A stretch of DNA of 24,611 nucleotides, taken from a virus. The position numbers were made by a program, and so were the translations under genes. The notes under the pieces were generated by a model. It was not told where the DNA came from. It made no database searches and was given only the letters and a program-made list of their open reading frames with translations. Position 1 is the first letter of the stretch. Each line of letters opens with the position of its first letter. The stretch covers positions 1-24,611 of the IMG/VR virus record IMGVR_UViG_3300030098_001488, one strand, 5' to 3'. This document shows, piece after piece, positions 1 to 5,892 of this stretch.

Positions 1-357
1 TCTTTGGTTTTTACTTGCTGAAGATGTATCTGTGAAAACCCAGAACCCATTATCATATAAAGTTCTATCTTTAAGATGTTCACAGCTTACTTCTGATTGA
101 CCACTCCCATTCATAACAGGGATTTTATTGCCTTGGCTGTCTTTCTTATAGTTATATCCATCCATTTCCCATAATTTCTGTTTGTAGTCTACAACTTCTG
201 GTGCTACTTTGTATGTCATATTGACAACTATAGCCTCACCTGCTCTTGTATTAACTTCTTTAGTAGATAAAGATGTTATATGAGCTGGGTAAATTCCTTC
301 TTCAGTTGGAACCCATTTACTTGTTGAATCATAGACAGCTTCTAGTGCTTTTGCCAT
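1..357 (-). CDS. Conserved phage protein of the recombination cluster, C-terminus outside window
   Basis: This reading frame starts at ATG 357 and runs off the left edge, so only the first 119 residues are seen. It begins MAKALEAVYDSTSKWVPTEE and then GIYPAHITSLSTKE, a pattern of short beta strands with few charged clusters. No catalytic motif is visible. It lies downstream of a Rad52-type annealing protein and a Cas4-like nuclease in the same direction. Phage genes in this position are often single-strand DNA-binding or DUF669-like proteins, and the beta-rich start would suit an OB-type fold, but this is inference from context only. An SD-like GGAG lies about 8 bases before the ATG. The frame stays open to the edge with codon use like its neighbours, so I am sure it is a gene and unsure of its job. 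Confidence 0.75.
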   Translation of the reverse strand, partial: MAKALEAVYDSTSKWVPTEEGIYPAHITSLSTKEVNTRAGEAIVVNMTYKVAPEVVDYKQKLWEMDGYNYKKDSQGNKIPVMNGSGQSEVSCEHLKDRTLYDNGFWVFTDTSSASKNQR

Positions 358-365
358 TATTACTC

Positions 366-632
366 CTATTTATTGTTTGTTGTTGTGTATTTTTCTATCA
401 ATTTATGGTATTGAGTTGTGAACTCTTCCATTTTCTTTGATGGTTTAGTCCCTTTTGCGCCTCGGAAATATAACTGTGGTTCTACAAACTTGCCATCTGC
501 AGTTTTCATAAATCTGCGTACTGACTTAGTTTTAGCAACCAAGTTTTTCTTTTCCATTTCAGCAAGGGCTTTCTTGGACAAGACTCCACTTTTGATAAGG
601 TCTTGTGTATCTTTTGCTGATACTTTTCCCAT
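366..632 (-). CDS. Small basic protein, unknown function
   Basis: An 88-residue, lysine-rich protein beginning MGKVSAKDTQDLIKSGVLSK. The first half looks helical (DTQDLIKSGVLSKKALAEMEKK), followed by a basic stretch and a second helix near the C-terminus. There is no zinc site, membrane segment or catalytic motif. Its ATG overlaps the stop of the upstream gene as TAATG, and an AAAGGAG site sits inside the end of that gene, so translation is probably coupled. It lies between the Rad52-type gene and the partial gene at the left edge. The charge and context would allow a nucleic-acid-binding accessory role, but I do not recognise the family. Confidence 0.7.
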   Translation of the reverse strand: MGKVSAKDTQDLIKSGVLSKKALAEMEKKNLVAKTKSVRRFMKTADGKFVEPQLYFRGAKGTKPSKKMEEFTTQYHKLIEKYTTTNNK

Positions 633-922
633 TATTGCTCTCCTTTTATTTGATTTTGTATGTAAACATCCACTTTACTCTCTAAATCCTCAGGTTGAGG
701 TAGTGGTTGTTCTTCTATTGTGAAAGTATGAAATGATGGATTTATTGTTAGTCGACTATTGTCTTCTGTTTTAAATACCATCATACTCTTTCCATTTAAG
801 AGTTTAGTTCCTTTATAAACTACTCTCCTAAATTCTTTTCCGTCATTCGTTCCTACTGTATAAACTTCATCTTCATGCAGAAGTGAATGAATTTCTCCAT
901 AATTATTATTTAGATTTCTCAT
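632..922 (-). CDS. Small protein of the recombination operon, unknown function
   Basis: A 96-residue acidic protein starting MRNLNNNYGEIHSLLHEDE. The middle (residues about 20-70) alternates hydrophobic and charged residues as in a small beta barrel or SH3-like fold (EVYTVGTNDGKEFRRVVYKG). The C-terminus is a proline/glutamate stretch followed by a short helix. Its start overlaps the last 17 bases of the Rad52-type gene and is preceded by GGAG about 8 bases upstream. Its stop overlaps the next ATG. The close coupling on both sides suggests co-expression with the annealing protein. No family is recognised. Confidence 0.7.
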   Translation of the reverse strand: MRNLNNNYGEIHSLLHEDEVYTVGTNDGKEFRRVVYKGTKLLNGKSMMVFKTEDNSRLTINPSFHTFTIEEQPLPQPEDLESKVDVYIQNQIKGEQ

Positions 923-1541
923 TATGTTTCTCCAGTTCTCTTTCTAGTTTAAGTTTAGATGAATTGTAATTAGCATTATTTATTGCTTGGTCTTTTATTA
1001 ACTCATGTATTTGATTGAATTTATCTTCACTAATTTCATCAGCTATTACAAGTATCTCGTTCTTTTGTTCGTCTGTTAATGTTAAGTCTTCAACTTGAGT
1101 ACGATATACATCATCTGCAATATTTAGATACATTTGCAAAGCTTTCTTGATACAATCAGTATTAGATGCTTTAACATCATTACCTATATCAACAAATTCA
1201 TTTGTTCCACGTTTTTTCTGTATTCTATGCGCTGCTACCATATCACCTTCTCTCCATAATCCTTCATCATACCATTTCAATCTTCCATGTACAACGTACG
1301 CTTCGCTTCCTAGCACTTCAGTTTTCTGTATTGTCCAAGACCAGCCAGGATAATGTGCGTCTGCAATTTTTCTCATGTATGAAAATTCTACATAATCTAA
1401 TCCCATCTTTTTCTTAATAAAAGGTTTAGGAGTTTTAATCCTAGATACTTTCTTATGTTTCTTTGTTATTGCTTGTCTTACTATGTCAGTAGCCTGTAGC
1501 ATTTGCTCATCAACTACTATTATGTCATTTTTATTGCTCAT
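906..1541 (-). CDS. Rad52-type single-strand DNA annealing protein
   Basis: A 211-residue protein with the look of phage Rad52/Sak-type annealing proteins, which coat single-stranded DNA and promote pairing of complementary strands during phage recombination. Seen in the sequence: a conserved PGWSWTI segment (about residues 65-71), a beta hairpin around VVHGRLKWYDEG, and the helix DCIKKALQMYLNIADDVYR (about 129-147), which matches the Rad52 hallmark where an alanine- and lysine-containing helix precedes a glycine/asparagine turn and DxY. The last 60 residues are charged and helical, probably a partner-binding tail. Start at ATG 1541 with AAGGAG 7 bases upstream. The nuclease gene just upstream would supply resected ends, making a two-component recombination system. 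RecT or Erf membership is less likely given the Rad52-like helix. Confidence 0.8.
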   Translation of the reverse strand: MSNKNDIIVVDEQMLQATDIVRQAITKKHKKVSRIKTPKPFIKKKMGLDYVEFSYMRKIADAHYPGWSWTIQKTEVLGSEAYVVHGRLKWYDEGLWREGDMVAAHRIQKKRGTNEFVDIGNDVKASNTDCIKKALQMYLNIADDVYRTQVEDLTLTDEQKNEILVIADEISEDKFNQIHELIKDQAINNANYNSSKLKLERELEKHNEKSK

Positions 1542-1551
1542 TATTTCTCCT

Positions 1552-2334
1552 TTAGTATTTCTTTTTTTTGTCAGCTAATGTACTTGGACAGATACTATAA
1601 TATTGACAGTATCTACATTCCCAATCTGCGACAGGTACACCATATGTAACTTCTGGAATTAATTCATCTCCGAATCCTTTCCCCATATCTTCTTTCATTT
1701 CATATACTTCTGTCCAATATTCAAATGCTTTATCTATCCATTCATTACTAACAATTTGTTCTCTCATTTGAGATGTATTTTTATTGTACCACATTAAATA
1801 CATATTGATTCTATCTGGTTCATATGTATGTCTTACTGTTAATGCATAAGTACCTAATTGAAGTTTGTAATTAGTATCACTACCAGCTATTCTATTTTTC
1901 TTTAGTCCAAACTTAGTAGTCCATTTATATGCAGCTGCAGTTTTGTAATCATATAGATTAAATTCAACTTCTTTTGAAACATTGTTGTTTATTAATTCAC
2001 CAACATCAAATGTTCCCACAACATCTAATGGTTCATATTTTACTTTTTCTTCAATATGAATACTTCTTTTAATAGGACTTTCTGGCAATTGCATATCAGC
2101 AAGTTTATCTTCATACATAGACATTGCTTTTTCTAAATCAGCATGTACTAATGTTCCAAGTCTCAACAACCTAAATGACTTATCATCTTTTTCATCAAAT
2201 GGAAAATCATAATAGGAATACATTTGTTTTCTATAGCAACTACCAGCAGAAGAAGCGTGAAAGACATGTTTGTCTCTCTCTCTTAATAAATCTTCATGTT
2301 TTAAGTAGGCACTATATATGGCTTTTATATCCAT
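1552..2334 (-). CDS. Cas4/RecB-like PD-(D/E)XK nuclease with Fe-S cysteines
   Basis: A 260-residue nuclease that probably degrades one strand at DNA ends to feed the annealing protein encoded next. All RecB/Cas4-family marks are visible: SSAGSC with Cys33, the GTLVH histidine (His64), the catalytic Asp110 in VVGTFDV, the YDYKT motif (Asp129 and Lys131) and the QLGTY motif (Gln159). Three C-terminal cysteines (240, 243, 249; C-x2-C-x5-C) would join Cys33 to hold a 4Fe-4S cluster, as in Cas4, AddB and Dna2. A longer frame opens at 2376, but ATG 2334 has GGGAG about 9 bases upstream and lies directly after a promoter-like element, so I use it. There is no Cas1, Cas2 or CRISPR array nearby, so a phage exonuclease role is favoured over spacer acquisition. 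Confidence 0.87.
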   Translation of the reverse strand: MDIKAIYSAYLKHEDLLRERDKHVFHASSAGSCYRKQMYSYYDFPFDEKDDKSFRLLRLGTLVHADLEKAMSMYEDKLADMQLPESPIKRSIHIEEKVKYEPLDVVGTFDVGELINNNVSKEVEFNLYDYKTAAAYKWTTKFGLKKNRIAGSDTNYKLQLGTYALTVRHTYEPDRINMYLMWYNKNTSQMREQIVSNEWIDKAFEYWTEVYEMKEDMGKGFGDELIPEVTYGVPVADWECRYCQYYSICPSTLADKKKKY

Positions 2335-2360
2335 TGTTATTTCTCCCTTAGTGCATTGTA

Positions 2361-2389
2361 AATTTAATAATATCAAGGTTTAGAGTCAA
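2361..2389 (-). promoter_or_regulatory. Sigma-70-like promoter for the nuclease/annealing operon
   Basis: Read on the minus strand, TTGACT (2389-2384) is followed after exactly 17 bases by TAAATT (2366-2361). The first hexamer matches the -35 consensus at 5 of 6 and the second the -10 consensus at 4 of 6. Transcription would start near 2354, giving a 20-base leader before ATG 2334 that carries GGGAG. The element sits just downstream of the hairpin at 2397-2428, consistent with a stop-then-restart arrangement. Inferred from sequence only. Confidence 0.5.
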
Positions 2390-2396
2390 TCGAAAC

Positions 2397-2428
2397 ATAG
2401 GCTGATGTTGTTTAAAACACCAACCTAT
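2397..2428 (-). terminator. 13-bp hairpin between operons
   Basis: ATAGGCTGATGTT (2397-2409) faces AACACCAACCTAT (2416-2428) across a 6-base loop. As plus-strand RNA there are two mismatches (C/A and A/C). As minus-strand RNA both become G-U pairs, so all 13 positions pair. This points to a function in the minus-strand transcript, downstream of the zinc-finger gene that ends at 2446. No clear U-run follows, so it may be a terminator, an RNA-processing site or a 3'-end stabiliser. Confidence 0.5.
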
Positions 2429-2445
2429 ATTTCTTTTTGCTCAGG

Positions 2446-2919
2446 TTAGCAAATACTAAAACCTCCAGATTGTTCACAGAATTTTGCAAAGTCCATTAGA
2501 AAATCAACTTCAAAAGGATATTCTTTAGACCAATTTTCTTTTTTTCCTTTTCCATCACATCCATTACATTTTATTTTTCCAGCTCCAACTTTAGGTGGTT
2601 CTTTTCTTTTGCCTGTTGCATCACATATTTTACATTCTTCATCTGGAAGTTCTTCAAGATATAAATCTCTAGTAGTTTTATATTTATAAAGTGTTCCATC
2701 TTTTAACAAAGATTCTAATCTATCTGATATTTCCAAAGCAGTTGTTTCGTTATATTCATACCCATTATTATATGTTCCTTCTATAATATCTTGTTCAGAT
2801 AATATATCATCACAATAATAAGCAACACATTCCCATAATGGTCTCCACCACCATACATTTGCTCTGAAATAGTCTCCATTGTCTGTTTTAGGATTGATTC
2901 CATATACATCCATTCCCAT
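2446..2919 (-). CDS. DnaJ-type zinc-finger phage protein
   Basis: A 157-residue protein starting MGMDVYGINPKTDNGDYFRA and continuing with a tryptophan-rich NVWWWRPLWEC segment (residues 21-31). Residues 96-125 hold two CxxC pairs: Cys96/Cys99 (CKICDATG) and Cys118/Cys121 (CNGCDGKG), the second being an exact CxxCxGxG repeat of the DnaJ cysteine-rich type, so one zinc ion is probably bound. There is no J domain. The C-terminus (PFEVDFLMDFAKFCEQSGGF) is hydrophobic and may be a helix. I recall similar MGMDVYG proteins as uncharacterised phage and plasmid proteins. The start has a strong GGAGG 8-12 bases upstream, inside the end of the preceding gene. Function unknown. Confidence 0.75.
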   Translation of the reverse strand: MGMDVYGINPKTDNGDYFRANVWWWRPLWECVAYYCDDILSEQDIIEGTYNNGYEYNETTALEISDRLESLLKDGTLYKYKTTRDLYLEELPDEECKICDATGKRKEPPKVGAGKIKCNGCDGKGKKENWSKEYPFEVDFLMDFAKFCEQSGGFSIC

Positions 2920-3114
2920 TTATCTATCCTCCAAATTATCTAATACTTCATTTAATGTTTGATTTATAATGTCTATTTGTTTATTTGTATTTTCAAATTT
3001 TATATTTATATACCATCGTAACAGATAATGATATATTATTAATAGAACAGCGATATAAACTAATGTAAATACATCAAACCCGTTTTCTGATAATGATTGT
3101 AGCCAAAATTTCAT
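2920..3114 (-). CDS. Small single-pass membrane protein
   Basis: A 64-residue protein with one clear membrane segment, about residues 14-37 (VFTLVYIAVLLIIYHYLL), then a polar, asparagine-rich helical tail (QIDIINQTLNEVLDNLED) with coiled-coil character. The short N-terminus suggests it sits in the inner membrane with the tail on one side. The SD AAAAGGAG lies within the end of the neighbouring membrane-protein gene upstream. Its stop directly abuts the zinc-finger protein's start. In a presumed early region it could be a superinfection-exclusion or host-takeover membrane protein, but that is only a guess. Confidence 0.65.
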   Translation of the reverse strand: MKFWLQSLSENGFDVFTLVYIAVLLIIYHYLLRWYINIKFENTNKQIDIINQTLNEVLDNLEDR

Positions 3115-3115
3115 G

Positions 3116-3265
3116 TTAGTTACTCCTTTTTGTTATGTTATCTATCCAATCTAAAATTGCATAAAATATTAATGTAAATATAAAGATTCCTATACCAGAA
3201 CATAAAAACGCTAAACTGAATATAAAAAAATCTAGTATCCATTCTGATATATCAATCATTATCAT
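3116..3265 (-). CDS. 49-residue hydrophobic membrane protein
   Basis: A short gene starting at ATG 3265, which shares one base with the stop of the upstream gene (TAATG), so its translation is probably coupled. The 49-residue product begins MIMIDISEWILDFFIFSLAF and is almost entirely hydrophobic between residues 8 and 40, enough for one long or two short membrane helices, ending in the polar DNITKRSN. GGAG in the end of the upstream gene serves as SD. The next gene downstream also encodes a small membrane protein whose SD lies inside this gene's end, so the two may act together. No family is recognised. Confidence 0.6.
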   Translation of the reverse strand: MIMIDISEWILDFFIFSLAFLCSGIGIFIFTLIFYAILDWIDNITKRSN

Positions 3266-3516
3266 TATTTTTCTCCTTTGTAATTTCTCATCCATTCAGA
3301 TAAGTATCTTATAGACATATGCTTACTACATTCAAAGTCTGCTTGAATAAAAGAAGCCGCTCCAAACATATTTGTTTTACCAGATTCTCTAAGTTCTTCA
3401 AGATACAAAAATACTTCATTTTTATTTTGATTAAACTCTTCATCTTCTAGTAATGCTTGTGTATCTGGGTCATCATCATAAGCTAAAGATGGTATTTGAT
3501 TTTTACTTGCTATCAT
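3265..3516 (-). CDS. Conserved small acidic phage protein
   Basis: An 83-residue protein. The first 35 residues are acidic and probably disordered (DDDPDTQALLEDEEF). The rest, ELRESGKTNMFGAASFIQADFECSKHMSIRYLSEWMRNY, is helical and resembles a pattern I recall from many phage orphans: a helix, then TNMFGA, then a helix ending in WM. Its function is not known to me. GGAG is placed about 8 bases before ATG 3516. The gene begins inside the end of the zinc-ribbon gene (14-base overlap) and ends at the start of the 49-residue membrane protein. Confidence 0.7.
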   Translation of the reverse strand: MIASKNQIPSLAYDDDPDTQALLEDEEFNQNKNEVFLYLEELRESGKTNMFGAASFIQADFECSKHMSIRYLSEWMRNYKGEK

Positions 3517-3679
3517 ATTTATCTCCGTTTATTATTAGCATTCCATGTTTATCTCCAAACAATTTCATACATGTTTTGCAGTTTTTAGTTATTTTTTTTG
3601 TTATTTTTGTTTGACCAGAAACTCTTATTCCTTTTTCATCAGTTTTTTGATAACAATAAAAACATTCATATACTTTCAT
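3503..3679 (-). CDS. Small zinc-ribbon-like protein
   Basis: A 58-residue protein (MKVYECFYCYQKTDEKG at its start) with two CxxC pairs, CFYC near residues 6-9 and CKTC near residues 34-37, a spacing that fits a one-zinc ribbon or knuckle. A longer frame opens at 3739, but the ATG at 3679 has AAAGGAG 6-12 bases before it and the extra N-terminus shows no conserved look, so the shorter form is chosen. The SD lies a few bases after the right arm of the 13-bp inverted repeat described at 3694-3787, so leader folding could affect its translation. Similar small phage zinc proteins often bind nucleic acid or host polymerase. That is not shown here. Confidence 0.65.
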   Translation of the reverse strand: MKVYECFYCYQKTDEKGIRVSGQTKITKKITKNCKTCMKLFGDKHGMLIINGDKYDSK

Positions 3680-3693
3680 ACTTTCTCCTTTAA

Positions 3694-3787
3694 AATTATT
3701 GGGGTGAGTGCATATCTGCAAGCCAACCGAATTAAACAATATTTATCTATCATTCTTTTCAATTAATATTTTTACACCCCAATAATT
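3694..3787. repeat. 13-bp perfect inverted repeat framing a 68-base leader
   Basis: AATTATTGGGGTG (3694-3706) and CACCCCAATAATT (3775-3787) are exact reverse complements, 68 bases apart. The right copy begins seven bases after the stop of the ParB-like gene (minus strand), and the left copy ends just before the SD of the zinc-ribbon gene. In the minus transcript the pair could close a stem that brings the SD next to a structured loop, or the two copies could be paired protein-binding sites. Within the interval a 25-codon frame (3753-3676, minus) ends in an ATGA overlap with the zinc-ribbon start. It lacks a good SD, so I do not list it as a gene. Confidence 0.6.
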
Positions 3788-3793
3788 ATTATT

Positions 3794-4600
3794 TTACCAA
3801 AGTTTTATTGGTGTTCTATTATTGTAATTATACACATCTTCAATCATCCTAAGATAATCGTTTATTCTTGTACAATGTACAAATCGAGTAGGTATTTGTT
3901 CAATTTTCCTTATTAATACTTCATGTTTAAAATCTGGATGAGTTAATAAGTCAATATAAACAGCTAAAAATGTTCTATGTCTATACACTTTATCATTGTA
4001 TTGTCTAAACTCTTGTATTTTTCCAAGAACATCATGAACAAATTCAAGTGATTGAGTTACTTTAAACTGACCTCTTCTAAATTCATCACACATTGTTTTA
4101 TCATTTCGACCAGCCAATACTCCTATTAAAGTAGAAATAGGATATTTGTATTGTTTCTTAAAACCTGCCAATACTTTGTATTCATGCATACCTCTATTAC
4201 AATAATGATGTAATGAATCATTTAAGTTCCATTTATCTTGTACAGAATTAACTAATCCTATATCATCAAGAGTCATGTTAGAGAATCTATAATAAATAGG
4301 TATTTTCATATCCATACAAGTAATAAATCTGTGTTGTCCTTCTACAATAATTAATTTATTATTGTCATTTAACACTACTTTTATTTCATTTTCATGGGTA
4401 AGGTCGTTCCTTTCTATTTCTACTCTAAGATTAGCAATTTTATTAGGTCGAATAGTTCTATTGCTTTCTACTAATAAGAATCTATTGTAATCTTCTTCAT
4501 CTGTACCTGTTTTGAATATAGGAACCATAGTAATTTCATCTGAGCCAACAGCTTGTTGTTGATTTGCATTTAGTTTTATTTCTTTTGAAGGTGATTTCAT
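3794..4600 (-). CDS. ParB/sulfiredoxin-fold (DGQHR-like) phage protein
   Basis: A 268-residue protein. Around residues 40-115 it has the layout of a ParB-like N-terminal domain: NRTIRPNKIANLRVEIERN, a strand pair, and then LIIVEGQHRFITCMDM, matching the D/EGQHR or GxxR nucleotide-binding motif of ParB, sulfiredoxin and DGQHR-domain proteins. Beyond it the protein is helical and rich in Arg, His and Tyr, with no second recognised domain. Such proteins may hydrolyse nucleotides or DNA, or bind DNA; which applies is unclear. A longer form could start at 4639, overlapping the upstream gene, but ATG 4600 has AAAGGA 8-9 bases upstream and is preferred. It follows an HTH gene in the same operon. Confidence 0.7.
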   Translation of the reverse strand: MKSPSKEIKLNANQQQAVGSDEITMVPIFKTGTDEEDYNRFLLVESNRTIRPNKIANLRVEIERNDLTHENEIKVVLNDNNKLIIVEGQHRFITCMDMKIPIYYRFSNMTLDDIGLVNSVQDKWNLNDSLHHYCNRGMHEYKVLAGFKKQYKYPISTLIGVLAGRNDKTMCDEFRRGQFKVTQSLEFVHDVLGKIQEFRQYNDKVYRHRTFLAVYIDLLTHPDFKHEVLIRKIEQIPTRFVHCTRINDYLRMIEDVYNYNNRTPIKLW

Positions 4601-4620
4601 TTTATTGTCCTTTATGTTAT

Positions 4621-5097
4621 TTATTTTATAGAATACCAATATTTATAGCCACAATCATCATCCCAAACACTTTGCTCTTCAAACTTTAGCTTACTATGTT
4701 GTTTTACATAATATTGGTCATTTGAGTTTATTGGTTTCCAATACCCTATTTTAAAATATCTATTCCCATTTAAATCATTACCAAACTTCACACTATTATA
4801 CTTCTTCATCTTTAATAACAGTTTAGCTTTTTCTTCTTCTTGTTTTGAAATAGAGCTTTTAATCTTATTATCATTATAAACTCCATCCTGTTCTTTTTCC
4901 AGTTTATATCTAGCATAATTAGTGCCGTATTTATTAGTAAACATTTTTGTTTTAATATGATAACCTTCGTTTCGTAATATTTTTATTATAGATGCTAACC
5001 TCATACCCCATCCTCGTTCATATGATTCAACAGCTGTTAGTGAATTGCCTTCTTTAAGATATTCTAATACTTTTTCTTTTTGTGATTTTCTTTTCAT
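4621..5097 (-). CDS. HTH_39-like winged-helix protein
   Basis: A 158-residue protein. Residues 3-70 fit the small phage helix-turn-helix domain known as HTH_39: QKEKVLEYLKEGNSLTAVES, then RLASIIKILRNEGYHIKTK, then a wing ending GTNYARYKL. This domain usually binds DNA. The second half is lysine-rich and helical (KQEEEKAKLLLKMKK), followed by an aromatic tail with many Tyr and Trp (NRYFKIGYWKP, YKYWYSIK). Placed early in the minus arm, it could regulate this arm or assist replication. Only a weak AAGG precedes the start, and the upstream gene ends three bases before it, so translation may depend on coupling. Confidence 0.65.
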   Translation of the reverse strand: MKRKSQKEKVLEYLKEGNSLTAVESYERGWGMRLASIIKILRNEGYHIKTKMFTNKYGTNYARYKLEKEQDGVYNDNKIKSSISKQEEEKAKLLLKMKKYNSVKFGNDLNGNRYFKIGYWKPINSNDQYYVKQHSKLKFEEQSVWDDDCGYKYWYSIK

Positions 5098-5100
5098 TGC

Positions 5101-5295
5101 TTATTGCCTTTTTTTTGATTGGTTTATTATTATTTTATCTATTTCCCAAGACTTATTTATTTCCTTATCTGTTGTTTTTCTCTTTTGAAAAGATTGCTTT
5201 CTTGTCATGTAAGTCAATGGAACATCCGCCAATGATGGTGGTCTTCCCCATTCGTCAACTAATATCTTTTGACCTAACCATTCTTTATTTGTCAT
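5101..5295 (-). CDS. Small basic protein, unknown function
   Basis: A 64-residue protein beginning MTNKEWLGQKILVDEWGRPP. The first 30 residues are compact with two Trp and a GRPPSLADVPLTYM loop. The rest is lysine-rich and probably helical (KQSFQKRKTTDKEINKSWE). A clear AAAGGAG sits about 6 bases before ATG 5295, which supports this strand over the overlapping hydrophobic frame on the opposite strand. It lies between the HTH protein and another unknown small protein. The basic tail would allow nucleic-acid binding, but nothing specific can be said. Confidence 0.65.
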   Translation of the reverse strand: MTNKEWLGQKILVDEWGRPPSLADVPLTYMTRKQSFQKRKTTDKEINKSWEIDKIIINQSKKRQ

Positions 5296-5323
5296 TTTTA
5301 CTCCTTTAACGTTTCTTGCAAAT

Positions 5324-5578
5324 TTAATACTCTGGTTCTGGTTCTATGTCTAAATCTTCCATCGTTTCATAAATAGAGCCAGTACGTACTTTTTCCATAC
5401 TATCAATCATGTTTAATGTCCATTTTAAACCATTTATATACCCTCGGCTATAATCTCTTGCTTGGGTATTATCTTTTGCATAAGGTTCTTTGAAATATTT
5501 TGGATAATTTTCTAAATATTCAATTAATTCATTAAATATTTCATCTTTATGACGAACAGATATTGTTGATTTTGCCAT
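5324..5578 (-). CDS. Small helical protein, unknown function
   Basis: An 84-residue protein starting MAKSTISVRHKDEIFNELIE. It is mostly helical, with EIFNELIEYLENYPKYF, then RDYSRGYINGLKWTLNMIDS, and an acidic C-terminal tail (TMEDLDIEPEPEY). The RGYINGLKW stretch resembles short phage proteins with a conserved G-x-x-x-G helix, but I cannot assign a family. TAAGGAG lies about 7-12 bases before the start. It is the first gene after the 314-base structured region at 5579-5892, so that region would form its leader if transcribed in the same direction. Confidence 0.7.
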   Translation of the reverse strand: MAKSTISVRHKDEIFNELIEYLENYPKYFKEPYAKDNTQARDYSRGYINGLKWTLNMIDSMEKVRTGSIYETMEDLDIEPEPEY

Positions 5579-5892
5579 TTAATACTCCTTAAATATGTTT
5601 TTAATGTTTTAAGCACAAGCTAAACGGTTTTGTGTTTGATTATCTAATTTGAATAAAATTCCAAATACATTATGTCTAGCTTGCACTTAATGATAGGGCA
5701 CTGCTTTTATAGACGATGCGGAGGTCTACTTTACCACATTGTAGTTGTGAGTGGAAGGGAACAGTGCCCATAAATTCTAGAGCCGCATTTTTGTTACAAG
5801 GTAGCGGCACGACTGACACTATATACTTAGCTGAACTCGTACACTAGACGACGTTACTAAGAAATATGTATTAACTATGTCACCTTGTCTCG
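5579..5892. ncRNA. Gene-free structured stretch, candidate ncRNA or leader RNA
   Basis: A 314-base interval between two minus-strand genes with no well-supported gene. From about 5695 to 5850 it is visibly richer in G+C than its surroundings. Complementary pairs seen: CAAGCTA 5616-5622 with TAGCTTG 5677-5683; GGGCACTG 5696-5703 with CAGTGCCC 5762-5769 (74 bases in all); ATGCGG 5716-5721 with CCGCAT 5783-5788; GCCGC 5782-5786 with GCGGC 5804-5808; and ACAAGGT 5796-5802 with ACCTTGT 5882-5888. The third and fourth compete for the same bases, and the fifth would pair a hairpin loop with distant sequence, as in a pseudoknot. The 74-base element is not a tRNA: no T-loop motif and no anticodon stem. 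Strand is undecided; flanking genes favour minus. A 43-codon frame at 5716-5847 plus has no SD. Confidence 0.4.

Noticed and set aside
1552-2334. Cas4-like gene as evidence for a CRISPR-Cas system
   Set aside because: No Cas1, Cas2, other cas gene or repeat-spacer array is visible. Phages often carry Cas4-like nucleases for recombination.
3676-3753. A 25-codon minus-strand frame with ATGA overlap to the zinc-ribbon gene
   Set aside because: The only possible SD is too close to the start. Kept as a note under the inverted repeat instead of a gene.
5082-5309. Hydrophobic 75-codon frame on the plus strand
   Set aside because: It lies opposite a minus-strand gene with a strong SD, and reverse complements of Lys/Asn-rich AT genes often give false hydrophobic frames.
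5696-5769. A 74-base element closed by an 8-bp stem, the length of a tRNA
   Set aside because: Neither strand has a T-loop GTTCNANNC motif or a 5-bp anticodon stem with a 7-base loop, so it is not a tRNA.
5716-5847. A 43-codon plus-strand frame, and a 31-codon minus-strand frame, in the structured region
   Set aside because: Neither has an SD, both use codons rare in this genome, and they overlap the complementary segments. They look like chance frames in a G+C-richer stretch.
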